Assembly (NCBI RefSeq): GCF_004212215.1
Contig: NZ_QVFV01000001.1
Coordinates: 334,740-398,739, forward strand
DNA: 64,000 nucleotides
Direction of reading: 5' to 3'
DNA from: Leptolyngbya iicbica LK
Lineage (GTDB): Bacteria > Cyanobacteriota > Cyanobacteriia > Phormidesmidales > Phormidesmidaceae
Positions 1 to 9,039 of the stretch are shown here, in pieces; within the stretch, counting starts at the first letter, position 1; every line of letters starts with the position of its first letter. The position numbers and the translations under genes were made by a program. The notes beneath the pieces are model-generated. The model was given only the letters and a program-made list of their open reading frames with translations, searched no databases and was not told the DNA's origin.

Positions 1-1442
1 CGGGCCGTTTCACCGGGGGCGACATTCACAATATCCTTCCAAGCACGATAAGGTGCGGGCTCACCGTTGCGAGCCATGATTTGAAACTTATTGGTGTGGA
101 CATGGAAGGGATGAGCCATCATGCCGGTGTTGATGATTTCCCACTCTTCCACCGCGTTCAGAGCAACTTGGGTGTCGATGCGATCGTGGGCAAAGGGTTG
201 GCCGTTAATCAAAAACACCATGCCGCCGCCCATACCCATACCCATGCCGCCACCCATGCCGTGATTCAGCGTGAACTGTCGCACCTGCTGCGGTTCTGGC
301 AGGGGCTCTACCGCAATCAGTTGGTTGGGCAATGGCGTGTCCTGGCGATCGCCCTCATAAACCACCGTCGCAATGGCTTCCAGTCCTGCCTCGCGGCGAC
401 CTAGTTGGTCCGCGTTCCTCGGTGTTTCGGGGGCACCCATCATACCGGGGCCACGCCCCATGCCGCCCATCATGCCAGGGCCGCGTCCCAGGCCACCCAT
501 CATGCCCTGCGCCGGATTAAATGCGCGATTCAACAGGCGATAGGAGCCGGGCGTCTGATCACCCCGCACGAGCACCTCCGCCCGCTCGCCAGGAGCCAGT
601 ACCAGTTCATCCAGTTCCACTGGGGCCGCGATCGCCCCGCCATCCGTCGCAATCAGATGCAGTGGATGATTTGCTAACGACAGGGCAAAGAAGCGCGACG
701 ACGATGCATTTAACAAACGGAGGCGCAGCAAGCCGCCGGGTGCGATCGCCACCGATGGATTGAACTGCCCATTGACCGTCAGCAAGTCCCCCACCCGGCC
801 CGTCATTTGGGCCATGTGCCCCGGCTCCGGAATGGCACCGTTCGCGGTCAGGGCAAAATCCTTAAGCACCATAAAGGCTTCTTGCGCCGCCTGAATTTCG
901 GGAATCTCGTCCAGTTGCCCGCGCACGACAAATAACCCCGCCAGACCGCCAAACAACTGTTCTGCCACCAAGCCATGCAAATGCGGGTGATACCAAAAGG
1001 TGCCCGCCGGATGATCGGCAGGAATCTGAAACTCGTACTGGTAGCGCTCTCCGGGCGGAATTTCCAGAAACACATTGTCCGCAGTGCCCGTGGGGGGAAT
1101 GTGGAGGCCGTGATAGTGCAGATTAGTGGGTTGATCGAGTCGATTGTCAAACTGCAAACGCACGGTATCGCCGGGGCGAGCCTCAAGTCGGGGGCCAGGC
1201 ATTTGGCCGTTGTAGGTCAGCAGAGACGCGGGGCGATCGCCCAACTGCACCGTCTGTGGTCGCGCCTGCAACGTCGCTTCCAACAATCCGCCTTGGCTCT
1301 GATACACCTTGGGCGTGGCGTCCATGGCGTTGCCCGCGTTGCTCGTGCTGAGCTGACCCAGCCAAGGACTCCGAGCACACCGAGGCGCGATCGCCGCACT
1401 CGCTCCGACCAAACCCCACTGTAAAAATCGTCGGCGTTGCAT
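1..1442 (-). CDS. Multicopper oxidase (CopA/laccase-like), Tat-exported, 3' end outside window
   Basis: This gene runs off the left edge, so the C-terminus is missing; about 480 codons are visible. The product is a periplasmic copper enzyme that probably oxidises Cu(I) or phenolic substrates and helps copper tolerance. It starts MQRRRFLQWG, a twin-arginine signal, at an ATG ending at 1442. Copper-ligand motifs are visible in order: HYHGLHIP, then FWYHPHLHG, then AHPFHVHTNKF near the edge. The last cluster, expected to hold the type 1 Cys, lies outside. Between the cupredoxin domains is a Met/Gly-rich insert (positions about 430-500) made of repeated GPGMMGG units, with a second Met/Gly stretch near 230. 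Such inserts bind Cu(I) in CueO/CopA-type oxidases. It diverges from the copper-associated genes at 1.6-2.9 kb. Confidence 0.93.
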   Translation of the reverse strand, partial: MQRRRFLQWGLVGASAAIAPRCARSPWLGQLSTSNAGNAMDATPKVYQSQGGLLEATLQARPQTVQLGDRPASLLTYNGQMPGPRLEARPGDTVRLQFDNRLDQPTNLHYHGLHIPPTGTADNVFLEIPPGERYQYEFQIPADHPAGTFWYHPHLHGLVAEQLFGGLAGLFVVRGQLDEIPEIQAAQEAFMVLKDFALTANGAIPEPGHMAQMTGRVGDLLTVNGQFNPSVAIAPGGLLRLRLLNASSSRFFALSLANHPLHLIATDGGAIAAPVELDELVLAPGERAEVLVRGDQTPGSYRLLNRAFNPAQGMMGGLGRGPGMMGGMGRGPGMMGAPETPRNADQLGRREAGLEAIATVVYEGDRQDTPLPNQLIAVEPLPEPQQVRQFTLNHGMGGGMGMGMGGGMVFLINGQPFAHDRIDTQVALNAVEEWEIINTGMMAHPFHVHTNKFQIMARNGEPAPYRAWKDIVNVAPGETA

Positions 1443-1597
1443 ACCGTATCCGCTCAACTTACTTCTTTATTTAGGAAGTGGACAATCTAGGCTGATGCCC
1501 AACAGGCTTTTCAAGGCCATTACGCTCAGTCTAGACACTCCAGTAGACTGCAGGGTCTATAGTATGGGCGAAGTCAGGCAAATTGCTGGGAGCCATC

Positions 1598-2008
1598 TTG
1601 CGTTGGGTATCGCGATTAACACTCGGAGCCGCTGGACTGCTGACGGTATCAACCACGCAATTGGCCGTGGCCCATACCGGACACCCCCACGGCGAAGCCG
1701 CAGACACCCCCACGGCGGATACCCCGACAACAGACACCCCAGAGCCAGAATCCCACTCGTCACCGCTGCATGCGGATGCCCTGGTACAGGAAATTGCGCA
1801 TCCCTATGGGGCGGTGATGGTGCCAGCGGTGCAGTTGGCAGAACAGGTCGACTTCACCGCGATCGCGGCCCTCACCGATGACAGTCCGATAGCTCAGCTC
1901 GCCTCTCCAGAAGGGTTGGTGGGCTTGGGGGAAACACTGTTCTGCCTTATGCTTGGCACTCCGCTGTTGCTGTATCTGGCCCGCGATCGCGGCTCCACAT
2001 CCGCTTAA
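1598..2008 (+). CDS. Small exported/membrane protein with His-rich segment, unknown function
   Basis: I do not recognise the family. The product of about 136 residues begins with a signal-peptide-like stretch ending near AVAHTGHPHGE, followed by repeated Asp-Thr-Pro units. A hydrophobic helix (LGETLFCLMLGTPLLLYLA) lies near the C-terminus. Two in-frame TTG codons could start it, at 1583 and 1598. The second has GGGAG five bases upstream and is preferred. The His-containing mature N-terminus and its place between a copper oxidase and a DUF411 protein suggest a role in metal handling, but this is inference. Confidence 0.6.
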   Translation: MRWVSRLTLGAAGLLTVSTTQLAVAHTGHPHGEAADTPTADTPTTDTPEPESHSSPLHADALVQEIAHPYGAVMVPAVQLAEQVDFTAIAALTDDSPIAQLASPEGLVGLGETLFCLMLGTPLLLYLARDRGSTSA

Positions 2009-2045
2009 TTGATCCATCCATCCACGCCCTGTGAGGACTGCCCGC

Positions 2046-2333
2046 ATGAATCGCCTACAAGTGCGCCAACTGCACCGTTTTCTGGCCCCGATCATGATGG
2101 TGCCACTGCTCTTGACCCTGACGACCGGAATGCTCTTTCAGCTGGCGATCGCGCTGGGCAAAGGCAGCGACTTTGTCTGGCTGCTGGCCCTGCATCGCGG
2201 CAAATTTGGCAGCATTAATCTTGAACTGGTCTATCCCTTTCTGAATGGTTTAGGATTGCTGACACTCGTGGTCACCGGCATCCTCATGTGGTGGCGTGGA
2301 CCGCGATCGCGGCGACGGTCTCTGCGCCCATAG
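2046..2333 (+). CDS. PepSY-associated transmembrane protein, small
   Basis: A 95-residue membrane protein. It starts MNRLQVRQLHRFLAPIM, which resembles the first helix of PepSY-associated TM proteins (R-x-LH-R-x-L). A first hydrophobic helix covers about residues 14-34 and a second about 60-80, ending LMWWRGPRSRRR with a basic cytoplasmic tail. An upstream in-frame ATG at 2031 is possible, but GAGG lies at proper spacing before 2046. It is far shorter than full PepSY reductase-like proteins. It follows the preceding gene by about 37 bases and precedes the DUF411 gene by about 80, so co-transcription with the copper cluster is likely. Confidence 0.72.
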   Translation: MNRLQVRQLHRFLAPIMMVPLLLTLTTGMLFQLAIALGKGSDFVWLLALHRGKFGSINLELVYPFLNGLGLLTLVVTGILMWWRGPRSRRRSLRP

Positions 2334-2416
2334 CAATCCGCATGTCACCGTCGTTCGCGTCATGGCCCAACCCCAATTAGCAACGTACTCACAAAATTTG
2401 CCCCTGATCAAACCCG

Positions 2417-2899
2417 ATGAAAAATCCTTTAGCCTCTCTCCGTTTTTGGTTTTTAAGCGCGATCGCCGCTGGCCTCGTGGTGAGCGCTTGCAGCATGGCG
2501 AATCCTGGCGGACAGAGCGCGATCGCCGCTGAACTCACCGTTTTTCGCAGTCCGACCTGCGGCTGCTGCAGCCTGTGGATTGACCACATGAAGGAAGCCG
2601 GATTTACAGTGCGCGATGAAGTCACGGAAGACATGACCGCCATTAAGCAGGAATATGGCCTGCCGCAAAATCTGGCTTCTTGTCATACCACCATTGCCAA
2701 TGGCTACGTGATTGAGGGGCACATTCCCGCTGCCGATGTCCAGCGCTTGTTGACAGAGAAGCCTGACATTGCTGGCATTGCCGTGCCGGGCATGCCCATC
2801 GGCTCACCCGGTATGGAGTCGGGCAATTATGTCGAGCCTTACACTGTCTTTTCTTTCACCGACACGGGCGAGACAGCTGCCTTTGCCGAGCATTCCTAA
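2417..2899 (+). CDS. DUF411 metal-binding lipoprotein
   Basis: A 160-residue protein with an N-terminal lipoprotein signal (LVVSACSMANPG). A DUF411 domain follows: TVFRSPTCGCCSLWIDHMK near residue 45, then LASCHTTIANGYVIEGHIPA, then IAVPGMPIGSPGME. The CGCC cysteines, the C-H pair and the Met residues are the expected copper ligands of this family, which accompanies copper-resistance operons. It is probably anchored on the periplasmic side and may buffer or hand over copper. It is the last gene of the rightward copper group, with the multicopper oxidase divergent upstream. Confidence 0.88.
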   Translation: MKNPLASLRFWFLSAIAAGLVVSACSMANPGGQSAIAAELTVFRSPTCGCCSLWIDHMKEAGFTVRDEVTEDMTAIKQEYGLPQNLASCHTTIANGYVIEGHIPAADVQRLLTEKPDIAGIAVPGMPIGSPGMESGNYVEPYTVFSFTDTGETAAFAEHS

Positions 2900-2912
2900 T
2901 AATCTGTCAACT

Positions 2913-3080
2913 GATTGAATGTGAAGCGGTGTCGGCTAGGCAGAACGGCGATGACCTCAATCCCCCCTGCGACCGACCATACAGGGGTCTAGAAGCGCCC
3001 CGGGTCCTTGCGGAAGCCTCGCCTTGGACCGTAGTGAGCAACTGCCATACTGGTCAGGAGTTCCGGCTTCTACGATGAAT
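2913..3080 (+). ncRNA. ssrS: Probable 6S RNA
   Basis: This non-coding stretch resembles cyanobacterial 6S RNA, which mimics an open promoter and binds RNA polymerase holoenzyme. An outer stem is formed by GAAGC (near 2923) with GCTTC (3066-3070), extended by flanking ATT/AAT pairs. An inner stem pairs TGACC with GGTCA. There are internal hairpins from CCCCTG/CAGGGG and GGTCC/GGACC. The string GAAGCGGTGTC, followed by TAGGCAGAACGGCGATGACC, looks like the conserved 5' part as I remember it. The ends are estimates. The call rests on recognition and hand folding; a covariance-model search against Rfam RF00013 would settle it. Confidence 0.6.
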
Positions 3081-3297
3081 GCCTGTAATATAAACCCGGA
3101 TCGCCCCCGCAATCTGTGATTGGTCACGTTTGCCTGTCACCGCTTTGATGGGCACTCTGGGCTGGGCGCTGCTTCCTCGCCCTTGGATAGAGCAGTGATC
3201 GTCGTGCGCGATCGTACAATCTTTTTTGCTGGCAGGGGTTAATCACCAAACTGGGTTTAGCACGCTCTCGACTTCTTTCTTTTTGCCGTGTATTTTT

Positions 3298-5538
3298 ATG
3301 TCTCAACACAGCTCTGATTCGGGCCTGATGACAACCAAGTCTCAAACTGCGGACGAGGCCACGGGGCTGGGAACCTTTGGTGGGGTGTTTACCCCCTCAA
3401 TTCTCACCATTTTGGGGGTGATCATGTACCTCCGCTTTGGTTGGGTGTTGGGACATGTGGGCCTAGCCAATACGCTGCTGATTGTCACCATTTCCACCAG
3501 CATTACGTTTTTGACGGGGCTCTCGATTTCCGCGATCGCCACCGACCAAGTCGTGCGAGCAGGCGGCGCCTACTACATGATCAGTCGCTCCCTCGGCATC
3601 GAAACCGGGGGCGCGGTCGGTATTCCGCTCTTTTTCGCCCAGGCGCTATCAGTGGCCCTCTATACCCTGGGGTTTGCCGAGAGTGTGGTGCGCATTTTCC
3701 CCAACCTCAATTTGACGCTGGTGGCGCTGATCGTCACGGTGCTGGTGACGGTGCTGGCGTTGCAGTCCGCCGAAATCGCGATCAAAGCCCAGTACTTCAT
3801 TATGGCGGCGATCGCCCTCTCGCTGGTCTGCCTGGTCTTTGGACATTCGACCGAACCCACCGCCGCCGCCGACTCCGTAGAAGTCGGCTCCGTGGGCTTT
3901 TGGGAGGTGTTGGCGGTCTTTTTCCCAGCAGTGACGGGCATTATGTCCGGCGTCAACATGTCCGGCGATTTGAAGAATCCGTCGCGGGCAATTCCGGTGG
4001 GGACGCTCGCCGCCATTGGGGTAGGCTATCTCATCTACATGCTGATTCCGCTGACCCTCTATTTCCGGGCCGATCCGGCTTCCATGATTGCTGACCCGCT
4101 GATCATGCGCCGCATCGCCCTATGGGGTGACTCCATTTTGCTGGGGGTCTGGGGCGCGACCCTGTCGAGTGCGATCGGCAGCATTCTCGGGGCCCCCCGC
4201 GTATTGCAGGCCCTGGCCCGCGATGGCGTGATCCCCAAATCGATGCGCTGGCTCGGCAAAGGCGAAGGCCCCAACGACGAGCCCCGCTTGGGCACCTTGT
4301 TCACCCTGGGCATTGCCCTGGCGGCGGTCACCATTGGCGACCTGAATTTGATCGCTCCGGTGCTGACCATGTTTTTCCTCACGACTTACATGGTGCTCAA
4401 TGTGTCGGCAGGTATCGAGGGCTTTCTGCGCAGCCCCTCCTTTCGCCCCACGTTTAAGGTGCCGTGGATTCTTTCGCTGCTGGGGGCGGTGGGCTGCATC
4501 AGCATCATGTTTTTGATCAACGCCGTGGCGACGGTGGTGGCGGCGGCGATCGTCCTCGGCATTTATCTCTGGCTCGAACGGCGCGAAATTGAAGGCACCT
4601 GGGGCGATGTGCGTCAGGGTGCGTGGATGACCCTGATTCGCACGGGCCTGTTTCGCATCAAGGGGCCGCTGGATTCCAAAAACTGGCGACCGCATTTGCT
4701 CGTGTTCTCCGGCGCGCCGACCAAACGCTGGCACTTGCTGGATATGGCGGATGCCCTCACCCACAAGCGGGGTCTCTTCACCGTGGCGAGTGTGCTGCCC
4801 GAGGGCAGTCGCGACGTGGGTCGGCAAGAAAAACTGGAAGCCACCTTACAGGATTATTTGGAAAAGCGCGGGATTCAGGCGTTTGTGCGGCTGGTGACGG
4901 CTCCCGATCCCTTTCAGGGGATGAAGCAGTTGATCGAGGCTTACGGCATCGGGCCGTTATTGCCCAACACGATTTTGCTGGGGGATACGGAAAATCCTGA
5001 GGGGCGCGATCGCTTCAGCGATCTCGTCGCCCAATGTCACCAGGCCCGGCGCAACGTGGCGATTTTGCGTAGCAGTCCCGAACAGTTCACCTTGGTACAA
5101 CGCCGCCCGGCGCGCTTTCGCCGCATCGACGTGTGGTGGGGCGGTCTGCAATCCAACGGCGGGCTGATGCTGATTTTGGCCTACCTGTTGAGGACGAGTT
5201 GGGCCTGGCGCAATGCCGAGATTTGTCTCAAACTCGTCGTCCCCGATGCCGCTGCCGCCGAATCCGCCGAAAAAAACTTGGAGGGCTTGACGGAGAGCTT
5301 GCGAATTGGGGCAGTTTCTCAGGTGATTGTGTCGGAAGGGCGATCGTTCGACGAAATTTTACTGATTTCCTCGCAGACGGCGGATCTCGTGCTGCTGGGG
5401 CTCGCGACCCCCGATGCGGTGGATAGCTTTACTGACTACTACGCCCAGTTGCAGCAGCGCATTACCCCGTTGCCTAACACGTTATTGGTAATGGCCTCGG
5501 AAGAGCTCGACTTTTCGGATGTGTTGCAAAAGGAATAA
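3298..5538 (+). CDS. SLC12-type cation-chloride cotransporter-like APC permease
   Basis: A 746-residue inner-membrane transporter. The first helix carries GTFGGVFTPSILTILGVIMYLR, typical of the SLC12 branch of the APC superfamily. About 12 hydrophobic segments extend to near residue 430. A soluble C-terminal half of about 310 residues follows, with alternating beta/alpha pattern similar to the regulatory domain of eukaryotic Na-K-Cl cotransporters. Substrate cannot be read from the sequence; cation-chloride or amino-acid transport are both possible. A longer form starting at 3226 is in frame, but the ATG at 3298 directly precedes the conserved part and is preferred. It follows the probable 6S RNA by about 220 bases. 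Confidence 0.85.
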   Translation: MSQHSSDSGLMTTKSQTADEATGLGTFGGVFTPSILTILGVIMYLRFGWVLGHVGLANTLLIVTISTSITFLTGLSISAIATDQVVRAGGAYYMISRSLGIETGGAVGIPLFFAQALSVALYTLGFAESVVRIFPNLNLTLVALIVTVLVTVLALQSAEIAIKAQYFIMAAIALSLVCLVFGHSTEPTAAADSVEVGSVGFWEVLAVFFPAVTGIMSGVNMSGDLKNPSRAIPVGTLAAIGVGYLIYMLIPLTLYFRADPASMIADPLIMRRIALWGDSILLGVWGATLSSAIGSILGAPRVLQALARDGVIPKSMRWLGKGEGPNDEPRLGTLFTLGIALAAVTIGDLNLIAPVLTMFFLTTYMVLNVSAGIEGFLRSPSFRPTFKVPWILSLLGAVGCISIMFLINAVATVVAAAIVLGIYLWLERREIEGTWGDVRQGAWMTLIRTGLFRIKGPLDSKNWRPHLLVFSGAPTKRWHLLDMADALTHKRGLFTVASVLPEGSRDVGRQEKLEATLQDYLEKRGIQAFVRLVTAPDPFQGMKQLIEAYGIGPLLPNTILLGDTENPEGRDRFSDLVAQCHQARRNVAILRSSPEQFTLVQRRPARFRRIDVWWGGLQSNGGLMLILAYLLRTSWAWRNAEICLKLVVPDAAAAESAEKNLEGLTESLRIGAVSQVIVSEGRSFDEILLISSQTADLVLLGLATPDAVDSFTDYYAQLQQRITPLPNTLLVMASEELDFSDVLQKE

Positions 5539-5601
5539 GTTGAGGCGTTCCCCAGCGATGCAAACAAGCGCGGCGGCAATGCTTAGCGGCATAAAGGTGT
5601 G

Positions 5602-6369
5602 ATGGCAGAACAATCAACTGGGACACTCTGGGGCATCAGTGCCGGGCCCGGCGACCCCGAATTGCTTACCCTCAAAGCGGCGCGACTGTTGCAAACCTGT
5701 CCCGTGGTGGCGTTTCCGGCGGGACGACAGGGACAACCCGGCGTGGCGCAAAAGATTATTCAGCCCCTGCTGGCTCCTGAGCAAGTGCAACTGCCGCTGA
5801 CGTTTCCCTTTGTGCAAGATGCGGCAGTGCTCACCGCTGCGTGGTCACAAGCGGCCCAAGCCGTATGGTCATATCTAAAAACGGGTCAAGACGTGGTGTT
5901 CGCCACCGAGGGGGATGCCAGTTTTTACAGCACGTTTACGTATCTGGCGCAGACCTTGCAGCAACACCATCCTGAGGCCAAGGTAGCCACGGTGCCCGGA
6001 GTCTGTTCTCCTTTGGCAGCGGCGGCCCAGTTAGGTCTGCCGCTCACGATCTTGCAGCAGCGGCTGCTGGTGTTGCCCGCACTGTATGCGATCGCTGACC
6101 TCGAAACCGCCCTGGATCAAGCCGATGTCGTGGTCTTGATGAAGGTGGCGTCGGTGTATGCCGAGGCCTGGCAAATTTTGCAGCGTCGGGATTTGCTCGC
6201 CCATAGCCGCGTGATTGTGCGGGCGACCCAGATCGACGAGCAAATTTATACGGATTTGAGCGATCGCCCCCACCTGGATCTACCTTATTTTTCGCTCATG
6301 ATGATTAATTGCGATCGGTCATCTTCTGCGCTGCCCGCAACACAGCGTCCAGATTTCCGTCTAGGATAA
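5602..6369 (+). CDS. cobI: Precorrin-2 C20-methyltransferase
   Basis: A 255-residue SAM-dependent methylase of the corrin pathway, acting on (cobalt-)precorrin-2 at C20 in cobalamin synthesis. The start reads GTLWGISAGPGDPELLTLKAARLL, the conserved GxGPGDPELLTLKA motif of uroporphyrinogen/precorrin methylases. Further family blocks are EGDASFYSTFTYLAQ and VPGVCSPLAAAAQLGLPL. A GTG lies directly before the ATG at 5602; AAGG sits upstream. It starts 63 bases after the transporter gene and ends about 35 bases before the TonB-like gene. No other corrin genes are in the window. Confidence 0.9.
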   Translation: MAEQSTGTLWGISAGPGDPELLTLKAARLLQTCPVVAFPAGRQGQPGVAQKIIQPLLAPEQVQLPLTFPFVQDAAVLTAAWSQAAQAVWSYLKTGQDVVFATEGDASFYSTFTYLAQTLQQHHPEAKVATVPGVCSPLAAAAQLGLPLTILQQRLLVLPALYAIADLETALDQADVVVLMKVASVYAEAWQILQRRDLLAHSRVIVRATQIDEQIYTDLSDRPHLDLPYFSLMMINCDRSSSALPATQRPDFRLG

Positions 6370-6404
6370 TTATCGCGTCTGGGCTTAAGGGAGCGATCGC
6401 GTTC

Positions 6405-7748
6405 ATGACTGCCAACTCACCTTTATCGTCACGATTTAACTGGCGACAATTCCTCCAACCGACCTGGTTAGCCGGAGCTATCTCAGTGGGATTCCACGGC
6501 GTCTTGTTTGCCGCTGGCCCGACGTTTCCGAGTCTCGGGTTTGAGCAACTGACCGAAGCGGATTTGGAAGCGGAACGCCGTAACGTGCCCCTGGTTGAGC
6601 TGACAGCAGCGGAACAAGAGCGGCTGCCAGACTTTTCGAATTCTTTCTACAACTTCGACGAGTTCGGTAGTTTAGATCCCCTGTCGCCCCTCTTCGAAGG
6701 CGATAACTCGTCAGGCGGCGATCGCGTCATCAATTCCGAACCCTTATTATCTCCAGGGCGCAACAATTCCCCGCCGTCAGCCTACAATCTACCGTTTAAC
6801 ATCAGCGGCATTGGCCGACCCCGCTCGCCGTTCCCGCTGTCGGGCGGCAAGCCGCCGATCGGCAGCACCGGCACCGAGCCGGCCAATCCAGACGCCGTGA
6901 CACCCGGCGGAACGACGCCCAATCAGCCCCCTGGTGCAGCGGCTCTCCGTCCTGATGATGATGACTCAAGCCCCGTTTCACAAGCAGAGGCTGAGGCGAT
7001 CGCGGCGAATAGCAACCCCACCGATACCCTACCCCTCGAAGAACGTTTGCAGGCGTACACTTTTGACGCGGACAGGACGAATATTGATCAGGTCAATGAC
7101 AGCTATGGCGAGTGGTTAGACACAGGCGAAACCTTTGCCCGAGATTTAGAAATCGGCGACGCCGACGCCATTGGCAGCGCCTTTGAATCGGCGGCAACCG
7201 CCGGGATCTTGACGCCAGTCTCAGACGAGGATGAAACCACCGATCCGGAAGAGGCGCTAGTGGCAGGTATCATTCGTCGCCCCCTCACTTTAGAAATTGA
7301 ACATGATGCGGGGATCTGTTTGACCAAAGAACCGCAAAAGGGCTTGATCGGTGCCTGGGTGAGTCCGGCGGGCGAATTATTGGGAGAACCCACTGTGATT
7401 CGCAGTACGGGGTATCTGGGCCTCAATCAACAGGCCATTGCCTATATCGAAACTCTGGATTTTTCCACTGTGGAAAGCTTCACTGGCTACCAGTTTGAGG
7501 TGTTGGTGGCCTACGAGCCCGGCAACTGTGTTGAGGTCGGCAACCGCAGACCCAGAACACCGGGAGCAGATGCAGCCACCGAGCCGGAACGAGATACCGC
7601 TGAAGAAGATAAACCGACAAGTCTAGACAAGCTGCGATCGCCCGCCGCGACGGAGGAACGCGATCGCCCTTCCAATGCTGAGTCGGCAACGGCAGACGAA
7701 CCTAATAGCCCCGCAGCGCCCTCAGAAGACGCTTCATCTGAAGACTAA
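6405..7748 (+). CDS. TonB-like protein with N-terminal membrane anchor and long disordered middle
   Basis: About 447 residues. The ATG at 6405 starts MTANSPLSSRFNWRQFLQP, followed by one hydrophobic anchor (WLAGAISVGFHGVLFAAG). A Pro/Ser/Asp-rich, probably disordered region covers about residues 60-270. A C-terminal domain near residues 280-370 contains GAWVSPAGELLGEPTVI and STGYLGLNQQAIAYIE, which resemble the end of TonB energy transducers. The last 70 residues are again acidic and low complexity. The layout fits a cyanobacterial TonB-like protein spanning the periplasm. No ExbB/ExbD genes are nearby, so energy coupling is unproven. A start at 6309 would overlap cobI and is less likely. Confidence 0.65.
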   Translation: MTANSPLSSRFNWRQFLQPTWLAGAISVGFHGVLFAAGPTFPSLGFEQLTEADLEAERRNVPLVELTAAEQERLPDFSNSFYNFDEFGSLDPLSPLFEGDNSSGGDRVINSEPLLSPGRNNSPPSAYNLPFNISGIGRPRSPFPLSGGKPPIGSTGTEPANPDAVTPGGTTPNQPPGAAALRPDDDDSSPVSQAEAEAIAANSNPTDTLPLEERLQAYTFDADRTNIDQVNDSYGEWLDTGETFARDLEIGDADAIGSAFESAATAGILTPVSDEDETTDPEEALVAGIIRRPLTLEIEHDAGICLTKEPQKGLIGAWVSPAGELLGEPTVIRSTGYLGLNQQAIAYIETLDFSTVESFTGYQFEVLVAYEPGNCVEVGNRRPRTPGADAATEPERDTAEEDKPTSLDKLRSPAATEERDRPSNAESATADEPNSPAAPSEDASSED

Positions 7749-7769
7749 AAGTTCTGTAAGCGACTGATA

Positions 7770-7796
7770 GACGAGAGCGGTGCTCGTCTCGATTTT
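7770..7796 (+). terminator. Intrinsic terminator after the TonB-like gene
   Basis: A perfect 7-bp stem, AGACGAG (7770-7776) and CTCGTCT (7784-7790), with a 7-base loop and followed by CGATTTT. It sits 22 bases after the stop codon of the upstream gene. Confidence 0.7.
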
Positions 7797-7880
7797 CCCA
7801 AAGCCGCTGCCTACCCATAGAGCAATCCACAGTCAGGTGTCGAGAGCCCCAAAGTTTGAATGGGAATTTAATCTAAGTGT

Positions 7881-7901
7881 GGACAGCCGTCTCGGCTGTC
7901 C
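7881..7901. other. Perfect 8-bp hairpin in intergenic region
   Basis: GGACAGCC (7881-7888) and GGCTGTCC (7894-7901) with a 5-base loop. There is no T-run on either side, so it is not a clear terminator. It lies in the 328-base gap between the TonB-like gene and the convergent acyltransferase gene. Apart from this, the terminator and a tiny open frame at 7986, I see nothing else in the gap. Confidence 0.5.
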
Positions 7902-7985
7902 CGGGACAGGCAAGATGCAAAACTTGGATTTGTTAAAATCCTCCGTCCTCATCTAATCCCCTCGTTTTTCTGGCAAGGAGATGAG

Positions 7986-8096
7986 ATGAACGGAGCTATC
8001 TGCCAACAGCTATACGAGCAAATACACCTCACGTCTGACGACCGACGCCCCATCCGCATTGTGAACGCAGCACGAGTTACCAAAATAGATGGTTGA
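7986..8096 (+). CDS. Possible 36-residue small protein
   Basis: An ATG with GGAG nearby upstream opens a 36-codon frame (MNGAICQQLYEQIHL...) ending TGA at 8096. It overlaps the 3' end of the convergent acyltransferase gene by about 20 bases. No known family, no membrane segment. It may be chance. Confidence 0.2.
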   Translation: MNGAICQQLYEQIHLTSDDRRPIRIVNAARVTKIDG

Positions 8097-9021
8097 GCCA
8101 ATTTTGTAAGGGTTTCGCCCCAGCAGGCTCCTGATAGTCGCTGGCTAAGAGGTCGAGCATGGCCGTTTCGAGTTGACTCAGCGCATCGTCAATGTCGGCT
8201 CGTTTGGGACGGGTGTGTTGGCCCAAGGTCAGCGGGTCACCAAAGCGTAGGAGCAGTCGTTTGCGAAGAAAGAGGGTTTTAGTCCCCGCGATCGCCACGG
8301 GCACAATCGGCACCCCCGATCGCATGGCATAAATCACCGTGCCCCGTTTCAGCGGCAGATGCAGCTGACCTTCCTGCCCACCCAAGCGCCCCTCAGGAAA
8401 GAGCATCAGACCGTCCCCCCGCTGCAAAATCGCCTGCACCGCCTGGTCGATCTGGCGCATTTGTTTGATGGAGCTGCCGTTCGGCACATCAGCTTTAATC
8501 GCGTCCGCCAGTTCTTTCAGGTCGGGGCGATCGCTCTCTGCTTGATGCATCACGGCCACTTCTTCTTTCCACCAGCGTTCCAGGGGAATCACGCCCCCTG
8601 ACTGGCCGACCACCCAGCGTTTCCAACGCTTGTTATACAGCGTGCGAGCATCCCCCAAGATGTAGTAATACGGGTGAGGAGGCACCGCCGCCAAAATCAA
8701 AAACGGATCGAGGTGGCTGAGGTGATTCGCCACCAGCACCACTGGCCCCTGGGGAATCTTCTCGGGTGACTCCACCTCAACGCGAAATAGCAGCCGAATA
8801 AAGCGTTTTAGCAACCAATGGCGAAAGCGCCCGCTCACCCGAGGGTCGGCCTGCCCTTGAGCCACCGCCGCAATTTGAGTGAGGGCGGTTTGCGTGTGGT
8901 GCTGGACTTTGGGATTGCGAGCCGCTGCTAACCCCTCGCGCACTCGCTGCACGACGTCAGGGGTCAACTCCACAGACTCGATCTCGGCTGACGGCAATTC
9001 CGCCTCAGTTGGCTTCGTCAT
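8077..9021 (-). CDS. 1-acyl-glycerol-3-phosphate acyltransferase family protein (PlsC-like)
   Basis: A 314-residue membrane-associated acyltransferase. It carries the HX4D catalytic box as NHLSHLDPF near residue 125 and the FPEGRLGG glycerol-phosphate-binding block near residue 213. It probably moves an acyl chain to lysophosphatidate or a similar acceptor in glycerolipid synthesis. It is longer than minimal PlsC (about 240 residues), with an N-terminal extension of about 70 residues that holds no recognised motif. The gene starts 18 bases after the hemC stop on the same strand, so the two are likely co-transcribed. Confidence 0.85.
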   Translation of the reverse strand: MTKPTEAELPSAEIESVELTPDVVQRVREGLAAARNPKVQHHTQTALTQIAAVAQGQADPRVSGRFRHWLLKRFIRLLFRVEVESPEKIPQGPVVLVANHLSHLDPFLILAAVPPHPYYYILGDARTLYNKRWKRWVVGQSGGVIPLERWWKEEVAVMHQAESDRPDLKELADAIKADVPNGSSIKQMRQIDQAVQAILQRGDGLMLFPEGRLGGQEGQLHLPLKRGTVIYAMRSGVPIVPVAIAGTKTLFLRKRLLLRFGDPLTLGQHTRPKRADIDDALSQLETAMLDLLASDYQEPAGAKPLQNWLNHLFW

Positions 9022-9039
9022 GCTCGATTGGCCGATTTC

